Source: Indolivaga alginatilytica
GTDB lineage: Bacteria > Bacteroidota > Bacteroidia > Bacteroidales > Dysgonomonadaceae
Direction: 5' to 3'
Length of the DNA stretch: 64,000 nucleotides
Assembly: GCF_003201355.1 (NCBI RefSeq)
Contig: NZ_QICL01000002.1
Span: 1 to 64,000 of the forward strand
The position numbers and the translations under genes were made by a program. The notes beneath the pieces are model-generated. The model ran no database searches, was not told the DNA's origin, and worked only from the letters and a program-made list of their open reading frames with translations. Below, piece by piece: positions 15,368-25,234 of the stretch (position 1 is the stretch's first letter; each line of letters starts with the position of its first letter).

Positions 15368-16753
15368 TTACTTAACGAGTCCGCCTCCCAGAGCTTTATA
15401 TAATTGTACGGTTGACGTAAGTTCATCCAAAATAGCATTGTTGAGGGTAATCTCAGCATCAAACAACTGGCGTTGAGCATCCAATACATCCATATAACTT
15501 ACGATGCCGTTTACATATTGTAGTCGGGCGAGTTTTTGATAAGAGCGTACAGAGCTATATAATGTTTCTCGCGATTTGCGTACTTCTTGCGTTTTCTGAT
15601 AAGTATTAATGGCATTGTTTACTTCCATAAATACACTTAGAATTGTTTTCTCGTAGCTGTATACTTCCTGTTGGTAAGCAGCTTTAGCTGCCTGATGGAT
15701 GGCTTTATTCTTTCCCATATTGAATATTGGTCCTGCAAGGGAGCTGCCTATAAACCATGCCGGACTTTTAAGGAAGTCTGTCAACTCCGAATTTTCAGCA
15801 CCTAACCGACCCGTAAGATTCAGTGACGGGAGAATACTTGTTAAGGCTACACCTACTTTGGCATTGGCTTCTATTAATTTCTGTTCGGCCTGTATTACAT
15901 CCGGACGACGTTCCAACAACGAAGAGGGAACATCTACCGGTAGACCCGGTAATATGGAATGGGTGCTTATGTCAGTGTTACTGCGTGGAATGCCCGACGG
16001 AAACTCACCCAAAAGAACAGACATGTTATTCTCCATTAGTTTTATTTCATTTTCCAAGCTTGGTATAAGAGGTTCGGTACGTGCCACCTCTACCAAACTT
16101 TGACGGTAAGGCATCTCAGAGGTCAAACCTCCCTCATGCCTCAATTTGGCAAAATGTGCACTTTCTTGAAGAGCTTCCAGTGTTTGTTTCACTATCTCCA
16201 ATTCGCGATCTAAAGCTCGCAGTTTAAAATAACTTTGTGCCACTTCGGCAATGATGGTGAGGCGTAATGCTTGCTGGGCTTCTACCGATTGCATATATGA
16301 AGCTATTGCAGCATCGTTTGCCCATCGGAGTTTTCCCCATATATCTACCTCCCAACCAAAAGTTAAGTTAGTATGTATTTCGGGAGTATATTTTGGATTA
16401 TTTCCTCCATAGTTGAGATGTTCCTTTTGTGCGACTCCATCAATGCCTATTTCGGGAAATATATTTGCAAATGAAATGCGTTTGTTGGCAATCATTTCAT
16501 TGATGCGGGCGGTTGCAATAAGTACATCTCTGTTATGATCAAGGGCTTTTGTGATCATGTTTTGTAAAACAGAATCTTTGTATAATGTACTCCATCCTAT
16601 GTCGGCAGCTTCTCCTTCCTCCAGTCCTTTGGCTTCAAAAGAATGTGGCATGCCGTCCATCACGGGGCGTTGATATTTACTTCCTATCTTACAAGAGAAG
16701 AATATAACATTACAGAGGACTAATACACTACATATATATTTGAGTTTGCTCAT
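15368..16753 (-). CDS. RND efflux outer-membrane channel lipoprotein (OprM/NodT type)
   Basis: 461 residues. A lipoprotein signal ends VIFFSC (Cys21). Two outer-membrane efflux-protein (TolC/OEP) repeats follow, each with long coiled-coil helices; family landmarks are YQRPVMDGMP after the lipid anchor, NFGWEVDIWGKL-type text near 120 (FGWEVDIWGKLRWAND), RRPDVIQAEQ near 283 and NLTGRLGAEN near 312. It forms the trimeric duct through the outer membrane for the adjacent pump. Last gene of the efflux operon, 47 bases after the pump gene. Confidence 0.93.
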   Translation of the reverse strand: MSKLKYICSVLVLCNVIFFSCKIGSKYQRPVMDGMPHSFEAKGLEEGEAADIGWSTLYKDSVLQNMITKALDHNRDVLIATARINEMIANKRISFANIFPEIGIDGVAQKEHLNYGGNNPKYTPEIHTNLTFGWEVDIWGKLRWANDAAIASYMQSVEAQQALRLTIIAEVAQSYFKLRALDRELEIVKQTLEALQESAHFAKLRHEGGLTSEMPYRQSLVEVARTEPLIPSLENEIKLMENNMSVLLGEFPSGIPRSNTDISTHSILPGLPVDVPSSLLERRPDVIQAEQKLIEANAKVGVALTSILPSLNLTGRLGAENSELTDFLKSPAWFIGSSLAGPIFNMGKNKAIHQAAKAAYQQEVYSYEKTILSVFMEVNNAINTYQKTQEVRKSRETLYSSVRSYQKLARLQYVNGIVSYMDVLDAQRQLFDAEITLNNAILDELTSTVQLYKALGGGLVK

Positions 16754-16800
16754 TTATCTTCGTTTAAAGGTTATCAATAAGTACTTATGATATTTATTGA

Positions 16801-19800
16801 TTATTTTTTTCGTTTAAATATCTTGGGATATTTTATGTCGGGTAACTTGAACTTCTCTTTTGCTTTATATACCATCACAAAGAAGAAAGGAACCATTACA
16901 ATACCAAGTGTACTTGCTACTATCATACCAAAGAACACACCTGTGCCTATTGAATGCCTGCTCGCAGAACCGGGTCCCGAAGCCATTACCATAGGAAGCA
17001 TACCAAGTATAAATGCAAATGATGTCATCAAAATAGGTCGGAAACGTAATTTTGCACCTTGTATGGCTGCAAATACGGGTTGCATACCTTGGTCTACCTG
17101 TATTTTTGCGAACTCAACGATTAAGATCGCATTTTTAGCAGCTAATCCTATCAGAGTAACTAAACCAACCTGAAAATAAATATCATTATCAAGCCTTAAG
17201 GCGGTAATTCCTAAGAATGCACCAAGCAAGGCGATAGGCATGGATAGCAATACAGCGATAGGAACTGTCCAACTTTCATACTGAGCGGCTAGGAAGAGGA
17301 ATACAAATAAGAATACCAATCCTAAAACAATACCAGTTTGTCCTGTCGCTTTTTGTTCTTGGAATGATAATCCGCTCCACGCAAGACCTATATTTTCGGG
17401 TAGTTTCTCTTTAACTATTTGTTCTATTGTTTCCATCGTTTGTCCCGAGCTGTAACCTTGTGCAGGTGTTATCTGCATAGATGACGATGTATACATATTG
17501 AATCGGCTGATATTACCGGGACCTGTTGTATAGCTTGTTTTACCCAATGCCGTAAGAGGAACCATAGAACCATTCTCTGTCTTTACAAAAAAGAGATTTA
17601 TATCGTCTGCTGTTGCTCTGAACGATTGATCGGCTTGAATATATACTTTGTAGATACGGTTAAACATATTGAAGTCGTTCACGTAAACCGACCCAAGATA
17701 GGCTTTCATCGTAGAAAAAATATCAGACATGGGTACTCCCAGTAACATGGCCTGATCCCGGTCTACATGAAAGTACAGTTGAGGTATTTCAGATTGCAAA
17801 GAGGATGATACGTTGGCAATACCTTTGGCTTTAGAGGCATAATATACAAATGTATCGCTGGCTGCAACAAGGTCGTCCCAAGTAGCATCCGACCGTGCTT
17901 GTAGTTTCATTTCCACACCTCCTGCGCCTCCCAATCCGGGTATGGCTGGCGGGCTGCTTACAAATGCCCGTGCTTCGGGGTAATTATAGAATTCTTTTTG
18001 TACATCTCTTATTACATCATTAACACCTTCGCTTCGTTCCTCCCACGATTTAAGGATAACGGTCAAAGTAGCACGTCCTTGGTTAGTTCCTACACGAGGA
18101 CTCGATCCCGTTACGTTTTGCACATAATCTACAGCATCGTGATGATCCAGATAGTTTATGGCTCTCTCGGTAACAGTACGCATACGTTCGAGAGTTGTGC
18201 CTTCGGGCATCTCGAGTTCTACTGTAAAGTAGCCTTGGTCTTCCTGAGGGATAAAACTTGTAGGTGTTATTTTATTAAATACAAATATAAGGATGAGTAC
18301 CATTCCGAATCCTGCCATAATTCGGCGTGGATTATTAATTACTTTTACCAGAAGAGTTCCGTATTTAGAATTTCCTGCGGCTAACCATGTATTGATCTTT
18401 CGGAATACGACATTCTTTTTTTTATGAGATGGTTTTAATATAATGGCACACATCGCAGGGCTCAGGGTAAGGGCTACTATTGCCGATATAATTACCGAGA
18501 CGACTATTGTTACCGAGAATTGCCGATAAAGCGAGCCTGTAATACCATCAAGAAAACTTACGGGAACAAATACGGCTGCCAATACAAGAGCTGTTGCAAC
18601 CAATGCACCAACCAGTTCCTGCATGGCGATATGGGTTGCCTCTCTTGCGCTGATTCCTTTTTCTTCCATAATCCGCTCGACATTCTCAACAACGACTATG
18701 GCGTCATCAACGACTATACCAATAGCGAGAACCAGTCCCAATAGAGTAAGCATGTTGAGGGAGAATCCCATCATAAGCATAAATCCAAATGTTCCGACCA
18801 GAGATATCGGAACGGCTACAATAGGAATGATAGATGCGCGCCAGTTTTGTAGCGATAAGAAAACCACAAGTATCACTAAAAATAAAGCTTCGAAAAGTGT
18901 TTTATATACTTCGTGGATGGATTCAGAAATATATTTTGTCATATCGAAAGGGATCAGATAGTCGATACCCTCGGGGAAATCTTTCTTAAGATCCACCATC
19001 GTAGATTTTACCTGATTGGCTACTTCCATAGCATTAGCACCCGGTAGCATATATATACTGAGGATGGTTGCACTCTTTCCGTTCAATCCACTTTCGGTAC
19101 TGTAAGACGAGGCTTCTAATGACACGCGTGCCACATCTCGCATACGGATAAATGACCCGTCGCCACTTGCTCTTACTACAATGTCTTCAAATTCGCTTAC
19201 GGTCGATAAACGTCCACGTGCAGTGATGGGCATTGCTACATCTACATCTATTATAGGTTGCTTACCGAGTTCACCCGCAGCCGATTCTCTATTCTGATCT
19301 TTTAAAGCGTTCTGTAAGTCTTTTACTGTGAGTCCGAAGCTTGCCATTTTATCGGGATACACCCATATTTGCATACCGTAATAACGGCTGCCGACATTGG
19401 AAACCCTACCTACTCCGGGAATACGTCTGATAACATCCAGAACGTTTATGGTTGCATAGTTGCTCAGATATATTTCGTCAAACTTAGGGTCGTTCGAAGC
19501 CAATGCTATCGTGAGTAATTGGCTGGCTGCTTGTTTTTCTACTGAAATCCCATTCTGAAGCACTTCGGCAGGCAGACGGGATTCTGCAAGTTTCACCCTG
19601 TTTTGTATTTCAACCGCAGCTAAATCGACATTGGTACTTACATCAAAAGTTACTGTAATGGACAGCCCTCCCGAATTAGAACTGCTCGACTCCATGTAAA
19701 TCATACCGGGAGTACCGTTCAACTCCTGCTCTATGGGTGTTGCCACTGCCTGAGAAACGGTGGTTGCGCTTGCTCCGGGATAGGATGCACTGATTTTAAC

Positions 19801-19929
19801 TACCGGAGGTGTTATCTGCGGATATTGCTCGATAGGTAGAAGTGCCAACCCGATAATTCCGACAATAACGATAAGCAAAGAAAGTACGGTCGAAAGTACG
19901 GGTCTGTCTATAAAAAATCCGGCTTTCAT
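16801..19929 (-). CDS. RND multidrug efflux pump, HAE1 family (AcrB-like)
   Basis: 1042 residues, the normal length of an HAE1 transporter. It begins [20 protein letters not shown], the usual first helix, and has two large periplasmic loops, each followed by membrane blocks. The proton-relay region in helix 4 is [20 protein letters not shown] (about 402-421), and LTLSPAMCA is near 484. The second half contains [14 protein letters not shown] (about 955-968). It captures hydrophobic substrates from the inner membrane or periplasm and drives them out using the proton gradient. Its ATG overlaps the stop of the adaptor gene by 4 bases. Confidence 0.95.
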   Translation of the reverse strand: MKAGFFIDRPVLSTVLSLLIVIVGIIGLALLPIEQYPQITPPVVKISASYPGASATTVSQAVATPIEQELNGTPGMIYMESSSSNSGGLSITVTFDVSTNVDLAAVEIQNRVKLAESRLPAEVLQNGISVEKQAASQLLTIALASNDPKFDEIYLSNYATINVLDVIRRIPGVGRVSNVGSRYYGMQIWVYPDKMASFGLTVKDLQNALKDQNRESAAGELGKQPIIDVDVAMPITARGRLSTVSEFEDIVVRASGDGSFIRMRDVARVSLEASSYSTESGLNGKSATILSIYMLPGANAMEVANQVKSTMVDLKKDFPEGIDYLIPFDMTKYISESIHEVYKTLFEALFLVILVVFLSLQNWRASIIPIVAVPISLVGTFGFMLMMGFSLNMLTLLGLVLAIGIVVDDAIVVVENVERIMEEKGISAREATHIAMQELVGALVATALVLAAVFVPVSFLDGITGSLYRQFSVTIVVSVIISAIVALTLSPAMCAIILKPSHKKKNVVFRKINTWLAAGNSKYGTLLVKVINNPRRIMAGFGMVLILIFVFNKITPTSFIPQEDQGYFTVELEMPEGTTLERMRTVTERAINYLDHHDAVDYVQNVTGSSPRVGTNQGRATLTVILKSWEERSEGVNDVIRDVQKEFYNYPEARAFVSSPPAIPGLGGAGGVEMKLQARSDATWDDLVAASDTFVYYASKAKGIANVSSSLQSEIPQLYFHVDRDQAMLLGVPMSDIFSTMKAYLGSVYVNDFNMFNRIYKVYIQADQSFRATADDINLFFVKTENGSMVPLTALGKTSYTTGPGNISRFNMYTSSSMQITPAQGYSSGQTMETIEQIVKEKLPENIGLAWSGLSFQEQKATGQTGIVLGLVFLFVFLFLAAQYESWTVPIAVLLSMPIALLGAFLGITALRLDNDIYFQVGLVTLIGLAAKNAILIVEFAKIQVDQGMQPVFAAIQGAKLRFRPILMTSFAFILGMLPMVMASGPGSASRHSIGTGVFFGMIVASTLGIVMVPFFFVMVYKAKEKFKLPDIKYPKIFKRKK

Positions 19930-21104
19930 TTGTTTTCCTCCTTTTGGTTATTTTGATCTAGTCTTACCTGTGTGTCTATTTTCTTTTGCTCGTCAAGAGT
20001 TCTGGGTATAACCTTCTCTCCATGAGTGAGCTTTTGAAAACCTTCTACTACAATCTTTTCTGTGGTAGATAGTCCTCTTGTGATTACAATTTTGTTATTC
20101 TGTTCAGGTCCGGTTTCTACAAAACGTTTTTCGGCAATACTGTCGGGGCGAATTACGAATATAAATGCACCTCCTTTTTCTATTGATATTGCCTTGCGAG
20201 GTACTACCATTACATTGTCCAATACATCAAGTAATAGTTTTACCCGTGTAAATTGTCCGGGAAGAAGTACTTGATTTGGATTTGGCAGAACAGCACGTAC
20301 TCCGAATGTTCCCGTTTTGGGATCTACCTGAGGTGCGGCAAAATCTACAATTCCCTTTTTGCTGTAAACGGTATTATCAGCCAATGTTACCTCTACTGTC
20401 GGTTGCCACGACCGGGTGGAATCTTGTTCTCCCAAGTGCACATTGCGGCGTTGGCTTCTCAGATAGTCTAATGATGTCAATTTGAAATCCACCAAGACTG
20501 TATCTCTTTGAACTACTGTTGCCAGCAGCGAAGTACCTGATGTTCCCACTAGAGTACCTATGTCTACATAACGTTCGCTTATATAGCCTGATAAGGGCGA
20601 TCTTACTATTGTATAGCTCAATTGAAGTTCGGCTTGTGCTAAATCGGCTTTGCTCATCAATACACTGGCATTTGCCACGTCCAGAGCTGCTTCTGCATTA
20701 TCCAAGTCGAGTTGACTGGCTGCATTCTGCATATATAGCGGGCGTAACCTTTCTACGTCTCTTTTCGATTTGGCAGCCATAGCTTCATCTTTCTTTAGTT
20801 GGGCTTTTGCTTTTTCTACTCTGGCTTCGTAGGTTGCCGTATTGATGTAAAAAAGAGGTTCGCCGGCAGCTACCTTTTTTCCTTCCACAAATGTCATTCT
20901 TTCAAGAAAGCCTTCTACCCGTGCACGTATTTCCACATTACGGGCAGCTTTGATGAGACCGACATAATCTCCGAAAATCTGGATATTATCAACTTTCACA
21001 TTTTCTACTTCTACAACAGGAGGCTGTGTTTCATTCTTTTTGCATGCACCCAATAGCAAGATACATAGAGAAATGACAAAAAGGATAGGTTTGATATTTT
21101 TCAT
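19926..21104 (-). CDS. RND efflux periplasmic adaptor (AcrA-like membrane fusion protein)
   Basis: 392 residues. A lipoprotein signal ends LLLGAC (Cys21). A split lipoyl domain ([26 protein letters not shown] and [21 protein letters not shown] regions) flanks a helical hairpin (about 85-150). Beta-barrel (VTLADN...[12 protein letters not shown]) and membrane-proximal domains follow. It links the inner-membrane pump to the outer-membrane channel encoded downstream. First gene of the adaptor-pump-channel operon. No regulator lies next to the operon, unlike many efflux loci with a TetR gene. The tail is Lys/Gln/Glu-rich. Confidence 0.94.
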   Translation of the reverse strand: MKNIKPILFVISLCILLLGACKKNETQPPVVEVENVKVDNIQIFGDYVGLIKAARNVEIRARVEGFLERMTFVEGKKVAAGEPLFYINTATYEARVEKAKAQLKKDEAMAAKSKRDVERLRPLYMQNAASQLDLDNAEAALDVANASVLMSKADLAQAELQLSYTIVRSPLSGYISERYVDIGTLVGTSGTSLLATVVQRDTVLVDFKLTSLDYLRSQRRNVHLGEQDSTRSWQPTVEVTLADNTVYSKKGIVDFAAPQVDPKTGTFGVRAVLPNPNQVLLPGQFTRVKLLLDVLDNVMVVPRKAISIEKGGAFIFVIRPDSIAEKRFVETGPEQNNKIVITRGLSTTEKIVVEGFQKLTHGEKVIPRTLDEQKKIDTQVRLDQNNQKEENK

Positions 21105-21386
21105 AAATAGACATTAATTACATAAAGCGAAACATATTCAGGTAAGGAGCCGAAAAAAAACGGCACTCAACATAAATAGTATTGTGGTTCGGGACATGTT
21201 TCATCCTATAGAGGAATGTAAAATTAGTAATCCGAATCAAAATACTAAACTTGAACACACTCTTGTTGTGTATTGTTCGTTAAATTTAAGTGATATTAGT
21301 ATTATGAGAACGTTTTGATCTCTTTGTAGTTTTGGTAAGTAGATTAACTATAGTTGATTATAGTTTTAGGGTAATCAAAAGCTTTT

Positions 21387-22217
21387 TTATTTATAACTCA
21401 CTTTCAAAAAATGAGTAGCTCTTTTATCTTTGGGAGGAATCTTCATATAATCGCCATACTGTTTTTTGAGATAAGCATCGGTACTCCCCGGAGCTGAGAA
21501 TATTTTCCCTTCAAACTCAATTGTACTCAGAGGAAACATATAACTAGCATGATGATTGGTAGTATTGCCAATTCCATAGCTATGTAAAATATTCTCGGGA
21601 CGTGTAATAGAGCATAATCCTCTGGCAAACCAAATCAATAGAATGCCGATAGGGTACATAAAGAGTGATAATGTATACTCGTAAAAATAGTTTATTGAAT
21701 GAAATGGGTTTCCTCGTTTGAGTCGGCGGTATGATCTTCCATAAAAAAAGTCGACTATGTTTTTTAGAGGTTTATAGCTTCTCTCTTCCGGAAATATATC
21801 TATGTATATTCCTTTTTCTGAGTAATTATCCAGTATATCATCTTCTTCAGCAACAACAGAATGTTTGTCTCTTACCTTTGAAAATAACAGACGATAGCCT
21901 TTGTCTTTAGGCGTCTGTAAATAGAAATCCGAGGGAAGTTCTTTTTCTAGGATTCTTAGTAATTTTCTGTAGTCGGGGAGAAGGAGTTCTATGTCAATAT
22001 CATCGTCCCAAGGGATAAAGCCACCGTGCCGTGCAGCACCTAACAGAGTGCCTCCGCTTAACCAATAGGGGATGCTGTGTTTGTCGGCAATTGAGGTTAC
22101 TACTTGGAGTATTTCAAACATTTTGAGTTGTAATTTTCTCAAGTCCGAACCTTCAGGGTTATATTCTCTTAAATCTTCTTCCATATCTATTAACATCGAG
22201 TAGACAAATGTAATCAT
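21387..22217 (-). CDS. LicD-family phosphotransferase
   Basis: 276 residues. The LicD nucleotidyltransferase-like signature is SGGTLLGAARHGGFIPWDDD (about 55-74) with DIDIELLLPDY following; the Asp cluster would bind metal. Later segments such as GIYIDIFPEERSY fit the same family. LicD-type enzymes transfer phosphocholine or other phospho-substituents to surface glycans. The target here is unknown, and there is no glycan cluster around it. The gene may start up to nine codons later (MLIDMEEDL). It is oriented away from plsC. Confidence 0.85.
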   Translation of the reverse strand: MITFVYSMLIDMEEDLREYNPEGSDLRKLQLKMFEILQVVTSIADKHSIPYWLSGGTLLGAARHGGFIPWDDDIDIELLLPDYRKLLRILEKELPSDFYLQTPKDKGYRLLFSKVRDKHSVVAEEDDILDNYSEKGIYIDIFPEERSYKPLKNIVDFFYGRSYRRLKRGNPFHSINYFYEYTLSLFMYPIGILLIWFARGLCSITRPENILHSYGIGNTTNHHASYMFPLSTIEFEGKIFSAPGSTDAYLKKQYGDYMKIPPKDKRATHFLKVSYK

Positions 22218-22369
22218 TTAAGCTATTAAGAAAGGAAGGCATGTTGTAATAAAAGACAGAATAATGTTCTTCATTATTTAATTTGTAACTTTATTTTACT
22301 GCTTTAGAAGCTTTTTTCTTGCCTTTTATGAAGGGTAACAGGAGGACACTGTTATCTTAAAGTGAAGCA

Positions 22370-22404
22370 TTTGTTTCAGAAGAGAGCAAAAAAATGTATT
22401 TTTG
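22370..22404 (+). promoter_or_regulatory. Probable promoter of plsC
   Basis: TTTG (22370-22373) and TATTTTTG (22397-22404) match the Bacteroidota -33 and -7 elements; the 23-base spacing is slightly long. Confidence 0.55.
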
Positions 22405-22423
22405 TTTATCTGAACCTTAAAAT

Positions 22424-22517
22424 TAAGGCTTAAGACCTTTTTATTGCTTAGTTGGAAGTGATAACCAAAGACAGTTATAATTATAAAACATGGCAATAAA
22501 TGTTTCACATTACTTAT
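22424..22517 (-). repeat. Dispersed modular element, copy 3
   Basis: AAGGCTTAAGACCTTTTTATTGC begins the copy; TTACTTA near 22510-22516 ends it, with GATAACCAAAGACAGTTATA as the central hairpin. It lies downstream of the plsC promoter, hence in the plsC leader. Confidence 0.7.
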
Positions 22518-22528
22518 AGTAGAATAAG

Positions 22529-23263
22529 ATGAAGGGTGTTCTTTCTTTCTTGTATCAATGGCTTATTTTTATTCCTGTTCTTGTTGTGACCAGCATTGTT
22601 ACGGCAATTCTTGTGATGCTGGGTTGTTCAATCGGAAACCGTAAATTCTGGGGGTATACTCCTCCCGAATATTGGTCTAAAATAGTTTGCAGAGCTGCTT
22701 TATGTAAAATTACAGTTAGGCAGAACGATAAATTAGATCCCGATCAGTCTTATATTTTTGTTGCGAACCATCAAGGGGCGTTTGATATTTTTCTTACCTA
22801 TGGCTATCTGGGTCATAATATTAAATGGGTACAGAAGCATGAATTACGTAAAATACCATTTGTAGGCAAAGCATCCGAAATTGCAGGGCATGTTTTTGTT
22901 GACAGCTCGAATACACGGGCGTTGTCACAGACTATACATAAGGCAGAAAGAGAACTGGAAAAAGGAGTTTCAATGGCTATTTTTCCCGAAGGGCAACGAA
23001 CTTATACCGGGAAAATGGGGAAGTTTAAAAAAGGAGCATACATAATCGCTACTCAAATGCAGCTGCCTATTGTTCCGGTTACTTTGAATGGACCTTTTGA
23101 TATATTGAAAATACATTCGAGAGCAATGAATTTGGGCAAAAAAATGGAAATAATAGTTCATGATCCTATCCCGACCGAAGGGCTTACCGAGCTTGATATT
23201 CCCGATTTGATGAACCGAACTCATAAAATCATAGAATCGGAACTCTGGGATAAATACAAATAG
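22529..23263 (+). CDS. plsC: 1-acyl-sn-glycerol-3-phosphate acyltransferase
   Basis: 244 residues. An N-terminal membrane helix (about 5-32) is followed by the acyltransferase motifs: NHQGAFD (80-86, the HX4D catalytic pair His81/Asp86) and FPEGQRT (152-158), with LPIVPVTLNGPF as motif IV. It adds the second acyl chain to lysophosphatidic acid, making phosphatidic acid for phospholipid synthesis; CdsA, encoded 23 kb away, uses that product. It starts at an ATG right after a modular element copy. An alternative would be another lysophospholipid acyltransferase of the same family. Confidence 0.88.
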   Translation: MKGVLSFLYQWLIFIPVLVVTSIVTAILVMLGCSIGNRKFWGYTPPEYWSKIVCRAALCKITVRQNDKLDPDQSYIFVANHQGAFDIFLTYGYLGHNIKWVQKHELRKIPFVGKASEIAGHVFVDSSNTRALSQTIHKAERELEKGVSMAIFPEGQRTYTGKMGKFKKGAYIIATQMQLPIVPVTLNGPFDILKIHSRAMNLGKKMEIIVHDPIPTEGLTELDIPDLMNRTHKIIESELWDKYK

Positions 23264-23284
23264 AGTTTTGAGGAACAAACGGTA

Positions 23285-23378
23285 TTAAGTAAATGAAAGC
23301 ATTTAATGATATACTTTCGAATTATAACAGACTATTGCTGTTATGCTTACTAAAGCAATAAAAAGGTCTAAGGCCTTA
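23285..23378 (+). repeat. Dispersed modular element, copy 4
   Basis: From TAAGTAAATGAAAGCATTTAATGATATAC through the stem ATAACAG...CTGTTAT and GCTTACTAAAGCAATAAAA to AGGTCTAAGGCCTTAT. Confidence 0.85.
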
Positions 23379-23404
23379 TTTATGAAAAATACGACTAATT
23401 TTTA

Positions 23405-23412
23405 TACCTTTG
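23405..23412 (+). promoter_or_regulatory. Probable -7 element of the LysM gene
   Basis: TACCTTTG matches TAnnTTTG, 26 bases before the start codon. The promoter lies downstream of element copy 4, so here the element is not part of the leader. Confidence 0.55.
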
Positions 23413-23437
23413 TTTAGAATAATAAATACACACTTAA

Positions 23438-25234
23438 ATGAATTTTAAATACGTTAAATCCATACTTGCAGGTTGTTATCTTGTTTTAGCAACCACTCTT
23501 TCTTTGTCTGCGGCAGAAGGAGCATCTGTATCGGCTCTCAAAACCGAAATTTTGCAAGGTAATGGTAAGTATACAATACATACAGTTGCAAAAGGAGAAA
23601 CAGCCTACTCGATAGCTCGCTTATATAATATTTCGGTTAGTGATATTTATGCATTAAATCCAAAGGCTGAGAAGGGCTTGAAATTAGACGAACAGATTAA
23701 AATACCTGTAATTAATCCCCCTGTAAATCAGGCAGTAAATTCAAACGGGCGGTCTTATGTTGTAAAATCTAAAGAGACATTATACTCAATAGCTAAGCAA
23801 GTTGGTCTGAAAGTGGATGATCTTGTAAATGCTAATCCCGAATTAAAATTAAAGCCTTTACATGAGGGGCAATCATTACTAATACCATCACTTCCCGCAA
23901 CTCGTCCTTCAAATAATGTTGCTCAACCCGTTGCTCAGGCAAAGAGCCGTTTCATAGAACATCAGGTAGCACCCAAAGAAACCCTTTATGGTATTGCCAG
24001 ACAATATAATACTACACCCGAAGCTCTGACAGACTTCAACCCTGTTTTAAAGAATGGATTAAAGCAAGGCATGACTATTCTTATTCCTTCGCTTCAGCCT
24101 CAGAGTAGTAATTCCTCTTATCAGAATGGGCAAACACCTGTAAGTACATTACGGGATATAGATGCAATCAAAGTGGGAGTTGTGCTTCCTTTCATCAATA
24201 AATCACAAGGAAAGAGCGCACGTTTTATTGAATACTACGAAGGTTTTTTATTGGCATTGGAAGAAATGAAAGTAAAAGGTCTTTCGGCTAATGTATATGT
24301 TTTCGACATGGGTTCTGAAACAGGAACAACCAAGTTGAAAAGCTTATTGGAAACGTCCGAAATGAAAGATCTGGATCTTATTATCGGAGGTTTTTCTTCT
24401 GATCAAATAGATGTACTTTCTAACTTTGCTAAGAAGCAAGGGATAAAATATGCCATACCTTTTCCGACTAAAACGAATGAGACTCAAAAAAATACAGAGG
24501 TGTTTCAATTAAATGCACCTCATGAAGTATTATATAATAATACAACCAGAACTTTAGCCAATCTGTTTGGCAATGCCAATGTTATCTATATTACCGAAAG
24601 CGGAAATAATGATAAGAAAGAATTTGTAACAGCATTGAATGCCCAATTGAGCCAAAAAGGGATGCGTGCCACCAGTGTGGCTGCAAACCAACACTTGTCA
24701 GCTAATCTGGCATTGGCATTGGATGCAAATCGTAGGAATGTTATCGTTGCCGCTTCGGGTTCTGCACAGTTATTACAAACTTTGTTACCTGTTTTAAGTT
24801 CTCTCAGAGAGAAACAACCTAATCTCAATATGTCTCTATTCGGACATACTGAATGGCAAACCTATCCTCAGTTCTTTACTGACCTTTACAAGAACGACAC
24901 CTATATATATACGCCATTTTATATGTCGGATGATGATTATAAGACCAAACAATTTATCTCAAATTATAAGAAATGGTATAATAATAAGTCTTTGATTAAT
25001 ACTTATCCTAAATACGGAGCATTAGGCTATGATACGGGTATTTATTTTCTCACGGGATTATTCAAACACGGAAAGAACTTCGAATCCAGTGTAAATTCAA
25101 TATCAGTACCGGCTTTGCAAACTCCAATTTCTTTTAATAAAGTAAATGCTGCAGGCGGGTATATGAATAACGGATTTTATATAGTTCATTATAAATCGAA
25201 TGGTAGTGTCGATAAAATAGAATACGGCAAATGA
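23438..25234 (+). CDS. LysM-repeat protein fused to a type 1 periplasmic binding domain
   Basis: 598 residues. A signal peptide (about 1-25) is followed by three LysM peptidoglycan-binding modules (about 45-90, 106-150 and 172-217). A type 1 periplasmic-binding-protein-like domain (about 240-598) begins IDAIKVGVVLPFI and includes GYDTGIYFLTGLF. Proteins of this build occur across Bacteroidota, annotated as amino-acid ABC transporter substrate-binding or LysM proteins. No permease is nearby, so a structural or sensing role at the cell wall is possible. The stop overlaps the start of the next gene (ATGA). The binding domain is duplicated in that gene. Confidence 0.88.
   Translation: MNFKYVKSILAGCYLVLATTLSLSAAEGASVSALKTEILQGNGKYTIHTVAKGETAYSIARLYNISVSDIYALNPKAEKGLKLDEQIKIPVINPPVNQAVNSNGRSYVVKSKETLYSIAKQVGLKVDDLVNANPELKLKPLHEGQSLLIPSLPATRPSNNVAQPVAQAKSRFIEHQVAPKETLYGIARQYNTTPEALTDFNPVLKNGLKQGMTILIPSLQPQSSNSSYQNGQTPVSTLRDIDAIKVGVVLPFINKSQGKSARFIEYYEGFLLALEEMKVKGLSANVYVFDMGSETGTTKLKSLLETSEMKDLDLIIGGFSSDQIDVLSNFAKKQGIKYAIPFPTKTNETQKNTEVFQLNAPHEVLYNNTTRTLANLFGNANVIYITESGNNDKKEFVTALNAQLSQKGMRATSVAANQHLSANLALALDANRRNVIVAASGSAQLLQTLLPVLSSLREKQPNLNMSLFGHTEWQTYPQFFTDLYKNDTYIYTPFYMSDDDYKTKQFISNYKKWYNNKSLINTYPKYGALGYDTGIYFLTGLFKHGKNFESSVNSISVPALQTPISFNKVNAAGGYMNNGFYIVHYKSNGSVDKIEYGK

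Larger units (their letters stand above)
22218..22528. other. 311-base divergent region between the LicD gene and plsC
   Basis: It contains the plsC promoter (22370-22404) and a modular element copy (22424-22517), which lies between that promoter and the plsC start. Nothing else was recognised. Confidence 0.55.

Noticed and set aside
21345-21370. AACTATAGTT / TTATAGTT repeats after the LicD gene as a terminator
   Set aside because: Arms overlap and give no clear single stem with a T-run on the minus strand.
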